Source: Alteromonas gilva (GTDB lineage: Bacteria > Pseudomonadota > Gammaproteobacteria > Enterobacterales > Alteromonadaceae). From it: a stretch of 64,000 bases of DNA. Positions 8,260-17,315 of this stretch are shown piece after piece (the first letter of the stretch is position 1; the number at the start of each line of letters is the position of its first letter). The notes under the pieces are model-generated. The model was given only the letters and a program-made list of their open reading frames with translations, was not told the DNA's origin and searched no databases. The stretch lies in NCBI RefSeq assembly GCF_028595265.1, contig NZ_JAQQXP010000003.1:372001-436000 (forward strand), written 5' to 3'. A program made the translations under genes and the position numbers.

Positions 8260-8449
8260 CTATTGTTTAAGATTATTGGTATAAATATTAGTTATAAATT
8301 ACGGTATCGCGCAAAAAATAGGATAAAACTCCTCATTTTGAACAAATTCGTGCGCTACAAATTCAGCAAGGGTAGGTTTGTGGCCTGATATATTTCTTTT
8401 AACCAGTACGTAAATCGTTACCTGTCTGTGCAGCAAGGGTGAGCAGTTG

Positions 8450-9142
8450 CTAGCGAATAACCGGTTTCTTTGCCTGGGTAAAACGAGACCAGTCAAGCGT
8501 ACTCACCAGCAGTATTTCGCGTAATGGCAGGGTTCGGGGCATTGTCTTACCTTTGTGATTCCAGCTATGCCCGCAGCAGGCGGCTGTAACAATGGTTTTC
8601 GACGGTTTTAACAGGGTGAGTTTAAAATGGTTTGATCTCTGGTAACGCGCCGGGTTTTCAACCGGGGTGCCGCTGAAGTCAAACCATCCCAGTTTGTTCA
8701 CATGCAGTGTTTGGTTTTCGGGTTGAATGCGGTCAATGGAATCGAGTTCAATATGTTCATTATCAAACTCCTGCACCCGTACGGGTACAACCAGGCCAAC
8801 TTTGGCATGTTCGCTATACCATTTCAGGGTTGCTGCAGGTTTGTCATTGCGTGCCGGGCTTTTGGCAGCCTGTTTGGCCTGCCAGCTGGCATTGTGCTCA
8901 TCCAGTGTTAAAGGTACTGAGCCCTGGGCAAGAAACCGCGCGGTGCGCTTTACATGATAACTGAGTCCGGCTATGCGCCGGCGCAGCAGATTTAACTGAG
9001 AAGGGCCTTGTTGAGCCAGTAAGCTCAGCTCGCGTTCGTATAACGCGTTACACAGCTCGGCAATGGTGCGTTGTGAGGCATCAGACTCAAGCGCGTTGAA
9101 AAAGTCTGATTGATGAGACGCGGGTTCAGTAAACTGCGTCAT
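8450..9142 (-). CDS. Conserved-looking protein of unknown function
   Basis: 230 residues; I do not recognise the family. There is no signal peptide or membrane helix, so it is probably cytoplasmic. The N-terminal half is helical and Leu/Arg-rich (about 25-80). The C-terminal half looks beta-rich and contains WFDFSGTPVENPARYQRSNHF and a CCGHSWNHKGK segment (two Cys and two His close together, about 190-200) that could bind a metal. It lies alone between the leu attenuator region and eno, on the minus strand. Codon use resembles its neighbours, so it is likely a real gene. The 190 bases downstream, up to the leu promoter, hold no other gene I can support. Confidence 0.65.
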   Translation of the reverse strand: MTQFTEPASHQSDFFNALESDASQRTIAELCNALYERELSLLAQQGPSQLNLLRRRIAGLSYHVKRTARFLAQGSVPLTLDEHNASWQAKQAAKSPARNDKPAATLKWYSEHAKVGLVVPVRVQEFDNEHIELDSIDRIQPENQTLHVNKLGWFDFSGTPVENPARYQRSNHFKLTLLKPSKTIVTAACCGHSWNHKGKTMPRTLPLREILLVSTLDWSRFTQAKKPVIR

Positions 9143-9196
9143 TGGCGCACACTACAGGCATGCATTATTGATGTGTTGGTAGCACGTCAGGAGCGT

Positions 9197-9226
9197 AAAA
9201 AACAATGGCGGGCACAAGCCCGCCAT
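9197..9226 (-). terminator. eno terminator
   Basis: On the minus strand ATGGCGGGC-TTGT-GCCCGCCAT is a 9-bp perfect stem followed by TGTTTTTT, seven bases after the eno stop. A classic intrinsic terminator for the pyrG-eno transcript. Confidence 0.9.
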
Positions 9227-9232
9227 CATCTG

Positions 9233-10525
9233 TTACTGACCTTTGATTTCGCTACGGCCGTTGTAGGCAACTTTACCCGCCAGTGCTTCTTCGATGCGCA
9301 GCAACTGGTTGTATTTTGCAACACGGTCTGAACGACACAGCGAGCCGGTCTTAATCTGTCCTGCTGCGGTACCCACTGCTAAGTCGGCAATGGTCGCGTC
9401 TTCTGTTTCACCTGAACGGTGGGAAATTACCGCGGTAAAACCGGCGTCTTTAGCCATTTTGATCGCTTCCAGCGTCTCGGTAAGTGAACCAATCTGGTTA
9501 AACTTAATGAGGATGGAGTTACCGATACCGTTCTCGGTGCCGCGCTTGAGGATTTTGGTGTTAGTAACAAACAGGTCGTCGCCAACCAGCTGCACTTTAT
9601 CGCCAATTTTCTTGGTCAGGCTGGCCCAGCCATCCCAGTCGCTTTCATCAAGACCGTCTTCAATCGACACGATTGGATATTGCTCTGCCAGCTCGGCCAG
9701 GTAATCACCAAAGGCTTCAGAATCGAAGCTCTTGCCTTCGCCAGACAGCACGTATTTGCCGTCTTTGTAGAATTCAGACGCCGCGCAATCAAGTGCCAGA
9801 GTGATGTCTTCGTTCATCTTATAACCGGCTTTTTCTACCGCTTCTACGATGACGGCAAGGGCTTCAGCATTAGAGCTTAAGTCCGGCGCAAAACCACCTT
9901 CGTCACCAACTGCCGTGTTGAGGCCTTTTGCACCCAGTACTTTTTTCAGGTTATGGAAGATTTCCGCGCCCATACGCAAGGCTTCTTTAAAGCTCTTGGC
10001 GCCAACAGGTTGTACCATGAATTCCTGAATATCCACGTTGTTATCTGCATGCTCACCACCGTTGATGATGTTCATCATCGGCACTGGCATAGAGTACTGT
10101 CCCGGGGTGCCATTTAAGTCGGCGATGTGTTCGTATAAGGCAACGCCTTTTTCTGTTGCAGCGGCTTTGGCTACCGCTAAAGAAACTGCCAGAATCGCAT
10201 TGGCGCCGAGGTTTTCTTTGTTTTCAGTGCCATCGAGGTCGATCATCGCTTTATCGATATCGGCCTGGGCAACTGGATCGAGTCCGGTTAATGCTGGCGC
10301 GATGGTATCGTTGATAGCGGCAACGGCTTTGAGTACACCTTTACCCAGGTATCGGCCTTTATCGCCGTCGCGCAGTTCAAGGGCTTCACGAGAGCCAGTA
10401 GAAGCACCGGATGGCGCACAAGCGCGACCCATTACACCTGAGTCTAAGTATACGTCTGCTTCGACCGTGGGGTTACCACGTGAGTCCAGAATTTCACGTC
10501 CAATGATACGCGAGATCTTCGCCAT
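9233..10525 (-). CDS. eno: Enolase
   Basis: 430 residues from ATG 10525, preceded by the ribosome site AGGAAG; the open frame extends further upstream, but the family N-terminus is MAKISRIIGREILDSRGNP. Converts 2-phosphoglycerate to phosphoenolpyruvate; in many bacteria also a degradosome component. Marks are SGASTGSREALELRD, NIINGGEHADNNVDIQEFM, the metal ligands in LALDCAASEF, SIEDGLDESDW and VGDDLFVTN, the catalytic Lys in LIKFNQIGSL, and the signature AVISHRSGETEDATIADLAV. It lies 58 bases after pyrG in the common pyrG-eno arrangement and ends at a strong terminator. Confidence 0.98.
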   Translation of the reverse strand: MAKISRIIGREILDSRGNPTVEADVYLDSGVMGRACAPSGASTGSREALELRDGDKGRYLGKGVLKAVAAINDTIAPALTGLDPVAQADIDKAMIDLDGTENKENLGANAILAVSLAVAKAAATEKGVALYEHIADLNGTPGQYSMPVPMMNIINGGEHADNNVDIQEFMVQPVGAKSFKEALRMGAEIFHNLKKVLGAKGLNTAVGDEGGFAPDLSSNAEALAVIVEAVEKAGYKMNEDITLALDCAASEFYKDGKYVLSGEGKSFDSEAFGDYLAELAEQYPIVSIEDGLDESDWDGWASLTKKIGDKVQLVGDDLFVTNTKILKRGTENGIGNSILIKFNQIGSLTETLEAIKMAKDAGFTAVISHRSGETEDATIADLAVGTAAGQIKTGSLCRSDRVAKYNQLLRIEEALAGKVAYNGRSEIKGQ

Positions 10526-10583
10526 ATTTTCTTCCTCAACAAGTAATTGTGGCACTGCGGGAGTAACAGTGCCGGGTTTTAAA

Positions 10584-12215
10584 TTAATGATTTTCTTTTT
10601 GATAGGTTTGCGCCGCAGCGACGAAACCGGTAAATAACGGATGGCCATCACGCGGGGTTGACGTAAACTCCGGGTGGAACTGGCCTGCAACAAACCAAGG
10701 ATGATCCGGTAATTCAATGACTTCAACAAGTCGTTTGTCAGTGGACAAACCACTTACCCTGAGGCCGGCGGCTTCAATTTGATCGCGCAGGTTATTGTTG
10801 ACTTCGTAACGGTGGCGGTGGCGCTCATAAATTTCTGCGTTACCGTAGGCTTCAAACACCTTACTGCCTTCAATTAAGTGACACAGCTGACTGCCTAAAC
10901 GCATGGTACCGCCTAAATCTGATGACTCGTCACGCACTTCGGTGCTGCCGTCAGACTCAAGCCATTCAGTGATTAGGCCAACTACCGGGTAAGGCGTATC
11001 CGGATCGAATTCGGTGCTGTTTGCGTTTTCCATACCTACAACATTGCGGGCAAATTCGATTAATGCAACCTGCATTCCCAGGCAAATGCCTAAGTAAGGT
11101 ACGTTGTTTTCGCGGGCATAACGGGCGGCGGCGATTTTACCTTCGATACCGCGCTCACCAAAACCACCGGGTACCAGAATCGCGTCGAGGTCTTCTAACA
11201 CCTGTTCGCCTTTAGATTCGATATCCTGAGAGTCGATATAGTGAATATTTACTGTCAGGCGATTTTTAAGCCCGGCGTGCTTGAGCGCTTCGTTTACCGA
11301 TTTATAGGCATCAGGTAGTTCCACGTACTTACCTACCATGCCAATGTTGACTTCACCGACCGGGTTAGATTCGGCGTATAACACCTGTTCCCACTCGGTG
11401 AGATCAGCGGCCGGGCAATCCAGTCGGAAGCGATCAACAACCAATTGATCAAGACTCTGTGCTTTGAGCGCGGCGGGAATACGGTAAATACTGTCGACGT
11501 CTTTTAATGAGATAACGGCTTTTTCAGCAACATTGGTAAACAGCGCAATTTTAGAGCGCTCTGAGGCGGGCATTGCGCCCACCGAGCGACACACTAAAAT
11601 ATCGGGTTGAATACCAATTGAGCGCAATTCTTTTACACTGTGCTGGGTTGGCTTGGTTTTAAGCTCGCCCGAAGCTGGCATGTAAGGCACCAGGGTGAGG
11701 TGCATAAACATCGCATGTTCGCGACCCACTTCAGTACCCAGCTGACGAATTGCTTCGATGAAAGGTTGTGATTCGATGTCACCCACTGTGCCACCGACTT
11801 CGACAATCGCCACGTCAAAGCCCTGCGCACCTTCGACCACGCGCCGTTTGATTTCGTTGGTGATATGCGGAATGACCTGGATAGTTGCGCCCAGATAGTC
11901 GCCACGGCGTTCGCGGCGCAATACCTCTTCATAAACCCGTCCGGTGGTAAAGTTATTGCGCTTGGTCATACGGGTGCGAATAAACCGCTCGTAATGACCC
12001 AGGTCGAGATCGGTTTCTGCACCATCATCAGTTACAAAAACCTCACCATGCTGAATAGGGCTCATGGTGCCCGGATCGACGTTGATATACGGATCCAGTT
12101 TGAGCATGGTCACAGTGAGACCGCGAGCTTCAAGGATGGCGGCAAGCGATGCAGCCGCTATGCCTTTACCAAGCGATGAAACCACACCACCGGTGACGAA
12201 AATATAGTTTGTCAT
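10584..12215 (-). CDS. pyrG: CTP synthase
   Basis: 543 residues, the usual length. Makes CTP from UTP, ATP and glutamine. The N-terminal synthetase domain begins TNYIFVTGGVVSSLGKGIAAAS and contains KLDPYINVDPGTMSPIQHGEV and EVGGTVGDIESQPF. The C-terminal class I glutamine amidotransferase domain (about 290-540) has ILVPGGFGERG, the nucleophile Cys in YLGICLGMQ (about 380) and GQFHPEFTSTP with the catalytic His and Glu. It is transcribed with eno from the promoter at 12316-12343. Confidence 0.98.
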   Translation of the reverse strand: MTNYIFVTGGVVSSLGKGIAAASLAAILEARGLTVTMLKLDPYINVDPGTMSPIQHGEVFVTDDGAETDLDLGHYERFIRTRMTKRNNFTTGRVYEEVLRRERRGDYLGATIQVIPHITNEIKRRVVEGAQGFDVAIVEVGGTVGDIESQPFIEAIRQLGTEVGREHAMFMHLTLVPYMPASGELKTKPTQHSVKELRSIGIQPDILVCRSVGAMPASERSKIALFTNVAEKAVISLKDVDSIYRIPAALKAQSLDQLVVDRFRLDCPAADLTEWEQVLYAESNPVGEVNIGMVGKYVELPDAYKSVNEALKHAGLKNRLTVNIHYIDSQDIESKGEQVLEDLDAILVPGGFGERGIEGKIAAARYARENNVPYLGICLGMQVALIEFARNVVGMENANSTEFDPDTPYPVVGLITEWLESDGSTEVRDESSDLGGTMRLGSQLCHLIEGSKVFEAYGNAEIYERHRHRYEVNNNLRDQIEAAGLRVSGLSTDKRLVEVIELPDHPWFVAGQFHPEFTSTPRDGHPLFTGFVAAAQTYQKENH

Positions 12216-12315
12216 GCGAAACCTAAGACGTTGGGTTGTTTATATGGGTAATAGGTTGTTTTTTAACAACACTGTAGACGGCGCAACAGTATACCCAATA
12301 AGGGGGCTGCACACA

Positions 12316-12343
12316 ATTATATACGCTTACCAATTGAAACCAA
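12316..12343 (-). promoter_or_regulatory. pyrG-eno promoter
   Basis: Minus strand TTGGTT (12343-12338), 16-base spacer, TATAAT (12321-12316), a perfect -10 element about 100 bases before the pyrG ATG. It lies in the 305-base gap between mutS and pyrG. In the rest of that gap I see no gene; a T-rich stretch follows the mutS stop, but no convincing hairpin. Confidence 0.65.
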
Positions 12344-12520
12344 ATTTGAGGGTGAAATTTTTAGGGCAGTTTTTGTCGCGGGCCAGGCCGGGGTTTGGTG
12401 CGTTCTATCCGGTCCCGGTAACAAAATGCCAGGGCTACCTTGCGTTTGCCATTAACGCAGCCCCTGTTTATACAAGGTGGCTGCGCGGCGGGCCGTTTTG
12501 TCTTTAATTAATAACCAGCT

Positions 12521-15124
12521 TTACAACATCTTTTTCAGTTCATAGATGAAGGCCAGGGCCTGCTTGGGCGTCAGATCGTCCGGGTCCACCGCGGTTATCG
12601 CCTGTTCCAGCGCAGACGGGGCAGGTGCAAACAGGGTCGCTTGCGCTGGTTGGCTGGCCGAGCTGGTGCTTGTTGCATGCTGGCTTTCTGCATTGGAATG
12701 GCTTTCGAGGTTATGTAAACACTGCTTGGCCGCGGTAATTACCGCCTTGGGCACCCCCGCGAGCTGGGCTACCTGCAGGCCATAGCTTTTGCTCGCAGCG
12801 CCGCTTTCTACAGTGTGCATAAAGCGAATGGTATCATCGTGCTCTACCGCCCCAAGGTGCAGATTCTGAGCGCCACTTAATGACTCGGCAAGCTCGGTCA
12901 GTTCAAAATAATGGGTTGCGAATAAGGTGAATGCCTGTAACTGGTTAGCCAGATATTCGGCACAGGCCCAGGCCAGTGACAAGCCATCGTAGGTACTGGT
13001 ACCGCGGCCAATCTCATCCATCAGCACCAGCGAGTGTGGTGTCGCGTTGTGCAAAATATTCGCCGTTTCGGTCATTTCTACCATAAACGTTGAACGGCCC
13101 GAGGCCAGATCGTCAGAGGCGCCAATACGGGTGAATATCTTGTCGACAGGGCCTATTTCGGCCTGCTCTGCGGGCACATAACTGCCAATATAGGCGAGCA
13201 ATACGATCAGCGCCGTCTGGCGCATGAAGGTGGATTTACCGCCCATGTTGGGGCCGGTAATAATCATAGTGCGCTGCGACTGCGTCATGGTCAGCGGGTT
13301 AGGAATAAAGGGCTCACTCATCACGTATTCAACCACCGGGTGCCGGCCCTGCTGGTAGCTTACGCCCGGTTCCTCCACCAACGTTGGCGGATGATATTCA
13401 AGTGTTTCGGCCCGCTCTGCCAGGGTTACCATAACGTCGAGTTTGGCCAGCGCAGCCGCTGAGGCTATCAGGGCGTCAAGATGGGGAGCAACCAGCTCAA
13501 ACAGTTCATCGTAGAGGCGTTTTTCCAGCGCCAGCGCGCGGCTTTGACTGGTGAGTACTTTGTCTTCGTGCTCTTTTAGTTCAGGCGTAATGTAGCGCTC
13601 GGTGTTTTTTAACGTTTGGCGGCGAATGTAGCTGGCCGGGACCAGTGCGCTGTTGGCACGGGAAACCTCAATAAAAAAGCCATGGACTTTGTTATAACCC
13701 ACTTTGAGCGTGGCAATGCCGGTTTGCTCACGTTCCCGCAGTTCCATTTGTCGTAAAAACTCTGTTGCGCCGTCGGATAAGTCACGCAGTTCATCCAGTT
13801 CACTGCTATAGCCGGGTGCAATAACGCCGCCATCGCGGATGACGACTGGCGGGTTGTCGATAATCGCGCTATCAAGCAACGTGGCCAGGTCGGGAAATTC
13901 ATTGATCAGCGTGCGCAATTGACTCAGCAACGGGGCGTTATACGCCTGCAAGGCGGACTGTAATGCCGGCAAACTGTTTAATGCATTGCGCAGGCGGGCA
14001 AAGTCGCGTGGCCGCGCAGAGCGCAGCGCCAGCCGGGCCATAATACGTTCAATATCACCAATGTATTTGAGCTGTGCAGTTAAGGCCGGATAATCGCCGG
14101 TAAGCAACTCTGCAATGGCGGTTTGGCGGTTGGTGAGTTCTTCGCGATCGGTTATCGGGGCGTGCAAAAAGCGTTGCAGCAAGCGACTGCCCATGGCGGT
14201 CGCGGTATTATCCAGTACGGCGAACAAGGTATGCTCGGTGCCACCTGACAGGTTATGGGTGAGTTCGAGGTTGCGTCGCGTGGCGGCGTCAAGCTGAACT
14301 TTGGTCGACTGTTGCTCCAGACTGATAGCTCTGATATGCGGTAACGCGGTGCGCTGGGTATCTTTAACATACTGCAGGATACAGCCAGCTGCTCCCACGC
14401 CCAGGGTCACATTAGCTAAGCCAAAACCACTTAATTCGCGGGTGCCAAACTGATCATTTAACTGTTGCTGAGCGGTCTGCTGATCAAACTCCCATTCAGG
14501 ACGCCGACGCAAACCTTTTATGTGATCTATTTTTGTCAGCCATTCGAACCCTTCCGGATAAAGTAGTTCTGCCGGTCGCAGACGCTGTAACTCGGCGCTT
14601 AGCATGTCGGTGCCCTGAAACTCGCTGACTAAAAAGCGACCGCTGGTAATATCCAGCCAGGCGATGCCAAACTGCTCTTTATGACCAACTACAGCAGCCA
14701 GTACGTTATCCTGGCGTTCATCTAACAAGGCTTCGTCGGTCACGGTTCCCGGGGTAACAATACGCTGGACCTGACGCTCTACCGGCCCTTTGCTGGTGGC
14801 CGGATCGCCCACTTGCTCACAAATCGCTACTGACTCGCCCATTTTTACCAGCCGGGCAAGATAGCTGTCTACGGCATGGTAAGGCACACCGGCCATTGGA
14901 ATAGGGTCACCGCCGGATTTGCCGCGGGCCGTCAACGAAATATCGAGTAACTCGGCCGCCCGTTTGGCATCATCATAAAACAACTCATAAAAGTCGCCCA
15001 TGCGGTAAAACAGTAAAATATTGGGGTGCTGCGCCTTAATATTCAGATATTGGCGCATCATCGGAGTGTGTGATTCCAAGAATGCCTCAGCTTGCTGGTT
15101 GCTTGCGATTAGTGAACAGACCAC
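12521..15124 (-). CDS. mutS: DNA mismatch repair protein MutS
   Basis: 867 residues in the longest reading (E. coli 853). Recognises mismatches and starts methyl-directed repair. The mismatch-binding domain has HTPMMRQYLNIKAQHP and ILLFYRMGDFYELFYDDAK, with the Phe-x-Glu intercalation motif in the second. The ATPase domain has Walker A GPNMGGKSTFMRQTALI (about 625), LMDEIGRGTSTYDGLSLAWA and LFATHYFELT. A short C-terminal tetramer/beta-clamp region ends in LTPKQALAFIYELKKML. The start is uncertain: GTG at 15124 gives the extra N-terminus VCSLIASNQQAE, and a TTG at about 15079 is possible. The divergent pncC begins only 39 bases away. Confidence 0.96.
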   Translation of the reverse strand: MVCSLIASNQQAEAFLESHTPMMRQYLNIKAQHPNILLFYRMGDFYELFYDDAKRAAELLDISLTARGKSGGDPIPMAGVPYHAVDSYLARLVKMGESVAICEQVGDPATSKGPVERQVQRIVTPGTVTDEALLDERQDNVLAAVVGHKEQFGIAWLDITSGRFLVSEFQGTDMLSAELQRLRPAELLYPEGFEWLTKIDHIKGLRRRPEWEFDQQTAQQQLNDQFGTRELSGFGLANVTLGVGAAGCILQYVKDTQRTALPHIRAISLEQQSTKVQLDAATRRNLELTHNLSGGTEHTLFAVLDNTATAMGSRLLQRFLHAPITDREELTNRQTAIAELLTGDYPALTAQLKYIGDIERIMARLALRSARPRDFARLRNALNSLPALQSALQAYNAPLLSQLRTLINEFPDLATLLDSAIIDNPPVVIRDGGVIAPGYSSELDELRDLSDGATEFLRQMELREREQTGIATLKVGYNKVHGFFIEVSRANSALVPASYIRRQTLKNTERYITPELKEHEDKVLTSQSRALALEKRLYDELFELVAPHLDALIASAAALAKLDVMVTLAERAETLEYHPPTLVEEPGVSYQQGRHPVVEYVMSEPFIPNPLTMTQSQRTMIITGPNMGGKSTFMRQTALIVLLAYIGSYVPAEQAEIGPVDKIFTRIGASDDLASGRSTFMVEMTETANILHNATPHSLVLMDEIGRGTSTYDGLSLAWACAEYLANQLQAFTLFATHYFELTELAESLSGAQNLHLGAVEHDDTIRFMHTVESGAASKSYGLQVAQLAGVPKAVITAAKQCLHNLESHSNAESQHATSTSSASQPAQATLFAPAPSALEQAITAVDPDDLTPKQALAFIYELKKML

Positions 15125-15163
15125 GGCATAATACCGCTTTTATATACTGAATGTATTATTGCT

Positions 15164-15691
15164 ATGAGTCAGCCATTTTCAACTGTTTCACACTCACAAC
15201 TTGATTTAAATGGATTATCTGCACAGATTTTAGCCGTGGGTGATGCCTTGCGCGCTAAACAGTGGACGCTCACCACCGCTGAGTCCTGCACCGGCGGCGG
15301 GATTGCCTATGCACTGACATCTGTGGCCGGCAGTTCTGATTGGTTCAAACAAGGCTGGGTGACTTATGCGAATGAGGCAAAACAGCATTTGGTTAATGTA
15401 AGCAAAGATTCGTTAACCGCCTATGGCGCGGTGTCGGCTCAGGTGGTGACCGAAATGGCCATCGGTGCGGCGCATAATGCAGGTGCCCAGTGCGCGGTCG
15501 CGGTTAGCGGTGTGGCGGGCCCGGGCGGCGGTTCAGAGGCGAAACCGGTGGGCACCGTGTGGTTTGGCTTTACGATAAATGGCAACAGCGACGCACTGGT
15601 TAAGCAATTTGCCGGAGACAGGGCTGCAGTACGAAACCAATCAATAGAATTTGCTGTATCAACACTGCACCAGAGACTCGTTGCAGTTTAA
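15164..15691 (+). CDS. pncC: Nicotinamide-nucleotide amidohydrolase (CinA C-terminal family)
   Basis: 175 residues, the size of stand-alone PncC (about 165). Deamidates NMN to nicotinate mononucleotide in the pyridine nucleotide cycle. Marks are TTAESCTGGGIAYALTSVAGS with the catalytic Ser (about 40-60), VSGVAGPGGGSEAKPVGTVW (about 115-135), and a C-terminal GDRAAVRNQSIEFAV. The N-terminal MoCF-like half of long CinA proteins is absent, as is normal for PncC. It sits between mutS and recA, a common gammaproteobacterial order, and is divergent from mutS. Confidence 0.93.
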   Translation: MSQPFSTVSHSQLDLNGLSAQILAVGDALRAKQWTLTTAESCTGGGIAYALTSVAGSSDWFKQGWVTYANEAKQHLVNVSKDSLTAYGAVSAQVVTEMAIGAAHNAGAQCAVAVSGVAGPGGGSEAKPVGTVWFGFTINGNSDALVKQFAGDRAAVRNQSIEFAVSTLHQRLVAV

Positions 15692-15734
15692 AATGAGTGT
15701 GTTGAAATAGAGAAAAGATAAAATGCATATTGCA

Positions 15735-15750
15735 CTGTATAACTATACAG
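15735..15750 (+). promoter_or_regulatory. LexA box over the recA promoter
   Basis: CTGTATAACTATACAG matches the CTG-N10-CAG SOS operator with a near-perfect inverted repeat. It lies in the spacer of a promoter TTGCAC (15730-15735), 17 bases, TAGTAT (15753-15758), so LexA binding would block RNA polymerase. It is 109 bases before the recA start. SOS control of recA is strongly supported. Confidence 0.93.
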
Positions 15751-15858
15751 TATAGTATGACGTCATTAATTCGCGTATCACAAGTTGATGTGCAGTGTAG
15801 CTGCCAACGTTTTTATGTAGTGATTACGCAGACAGTAAAAAATAACGAGGACACATCG

Positions 15859-16890
15859 GTGGACGACAATAAATCTAAAGCGTTAACAGCAGCAGTCGGT
15901 CAAATTGAAAAGCAATTTGGTAAAGGCGCTATTATGCGTTTGGGCGACAATAAAGCAATGGATATCGAGTCTATATCTACCGGTTCATTAACCATAGACA
16001 TTGCGCTGGGTATAGGCGGATTGCCCTGTGGCCGGGTGGTGGAAATTTATGGTCCTGAGTCATCGGGTAAAACCACCCTTACTTTGCAGGTTATCGCTGA
16101 AGCACAAAAAGTGGGTAAAACCTGTGCCTTCGTTGATGCCGAACATGCCCTTGACCCGATTTACGCTGAGAAATTAGGCGTAAACATTGATGACTTGCTG
16201 GTGTCGCAACCTGATACCGGTGAGCAGGCACTTGAGATTTGCGACATGCTGGTGCGTTCTGGCGCTGTTGATGTGGTGATTGTTGACTCTGTTGCAGCGT
16301 TGACCCCCAAAGCTGAAATCGAAGGTGATATGGGCGATTCACACGTTGGTTTGCAAGCACGCTTAATGTCTCAGGCACTGCGTAAGTTAACGGCAAATAT
16401 TAAACGCTCAAATACGCTTTGCATATTCATTAACCAAATCCGGATGAAGATTGGTGTAATGTTTGGTTCGCCAGAGACCACCACTGGCGGTAACGCCCTT
16501 AAGTTCTACTCATCTGTTCGATTAGATATTCGCCGTATTGGCGCAATCAAAGAGGGCGATGAGGTAGTCGGTAACGAAACCCGCGTTAAAGTAGTTAAAA
16601 ATAAGGTGGCTCCGCCCTTTAAACAAGCTGAGTTCCAGATTATGTATGGTCAGGGAATTTGCAAAGAAGCTGAATTGATTGACCTGGGTGTTAAGCAGAA
16701 ATTGGTGGATAAAGCCGGTGCGTGGTATAGCTACAACGGTGATCGAATTGGCCAGGGTAAAGCTAACGTCGTGAAGTTTTTACAAGAGAACACTGATATT
16801 GCAAAGGATATTGAGCAGAAGATCCGCGCAGAATTATTGTTAACCAAAAAAGTTAAGCCAGAGGACGTTGAATCAGAGGAAGTGCTTTAA
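15859..16890 (+). CDS. recA: Recombinase RecA
   Basis: 343 residues from GTG 15859, chosen because VDDNKSKALTAAVGQIEKQF aligns with the RecA N-terminus and GAGGAC lies upstream; longer readings would run through the LexA box. Catalyses strand exchange and stimulates LexA self-cleavage. Walker A GPESSGKT is at residues 65-72, with VIVDSVAALTPKAEIEG, INQIRMKIGVMFGSPETTTGGNAL (loops L1 and L2 around here) and an acidic C-terminus VKPEDVESEEVL. No recX follows; an intrinsic terminator ends the unit. Confidence 0.98.
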   Translation: MDDNKSKALTAAVGQIEKQFGKGAIMRLGDNKAMDIESISTGSLTIDIALGIGGLPCGRVVEIYGPESSGKTTLTLQVIAEAQKVGKTCAFVDAEHALDPIYAEKLGVNIDDLLVSQPDTGEQALEICDMLVRSGAVDVVIVDSVAALTPKAEIEGDMGDSHVGLQARLMSQALRKLTANIKRSNTLCIFINQIRMKIGVMFGSPETTTGGNALKFYSSVRLDIRRIGAIKEGDEVVGNETRVKVVKNKVAPPFKQAEFQIMYGQGICKEAELIDLGVKQKLVDKAGAWYSYNGDRIGQGKANVVKFLQENTDIAKDIEQKIRAELLLTKKVKPEDVESEEVL

Positions 16891-16952
16891 CGTTAGCTGC
16901 CACGGTTTCAACTATCCGTTGGAAACTCCCCCTATAAGCCTTCTTATAGTTT

Positions 16953-16980
16953 GCCCATCCTTTAGGATGGGCTTTTTTTT
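16953..16980 (+). terminator. recA terminator
   Basis: GCCCATCCT-TT-AGGATGGGC followed by eight T residues, about 60 bases after the recA stop. Confidence 0.93.
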
Positions 16981-17003
16981 GGATAGCAAAAACGCTTTAA
17001 CAG

Positions 17004-17315
17004 TTATACTTTATCGTCGATGCCGGGCATGGCATCGCGCCAACTCTGAGGCACCTTGCCCTGTAACAGATATGAATAAGCCAGCAGCTCTGCAATGACA
17101 TAATAAAGCGATTCAGGGATAGACTGGCCCAAATCAAGGGTGGTTAAAAATTCACTGAGGTATGGATCCTCATGAATAAGAACACCGTTTTCTTTGGCGC
17201 TGGCAATAATCGCTTCAGCCAGATCGCCATAGCCTTTGGCAACAATCGTGGGCGCCTGGGATGGTTCGGCTTCATTATATTTAATACCAACAGCGCGTTT
17301 ACTTTTCTTGCTCAT
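17004..17315 (-). CDS. FlhB C-terminal-like small protein
   Basis: 103 residues resembling only the cytoplasmic C-terminal domain of the flagellar/type III export switch FlhB/YscU. Marks are AVGIKYNEAEPSQAPTIVAK, then GYGDLAEAIIASAKENGV, GQSIPESLYYVIAELLAY. FlhB normally self-cleaves at NPTH; this protein begins just after where that motif would stand and lacks it, as well as the four membrane helices. It overlaps the end of the FliK-like gene by four bases, so the two are cotranscribed. FlhB-C and FliK are known partners in export substrate switching, so a role in that control is plausible but inferred. Confidence 0.8.
   Translation of the reverse strand: MSKKSKRAVGIKYNEAEPSQAPTIVAKGYGDLAEAIIASAKENGVLIHEDPYLSEFLTTLDLGQSIPESLYYVIAELLAYSYLLQGKVPQSWRDAMPGIDDKV

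Noticed and set aside
8299..8496. 65-codon open frame on the minus strand after the unknown 230-residue gene
   Set aside because: It overlaps the end of that gene in another frame, has no ribosome site, and ends just upstream of the leu promoter without any family resemblance.
10526..10753. Longer eno reading overlapping the end of pyrG
   Set aside because: Enolase proteins begin at MAKI, and the ATG at 10525 has AGGAAG upstream.
12214..12507. 97-codon open frame on the plus strand in the pyrG-mutS gap
   Set aside because: It runs antisense across the well-formed pyrG promoter, has no recognisable family, and its composition (many Arg, Tyr, Phe) looks like a chance reading of noncoding DNA.
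15730..15858. Longer recA reading starting at the -35 region
   Set aside because: The extra codons pass through the promoter and LexA box; the GTG at 15859 has a ribosome site and matches the RecA N-terminus.
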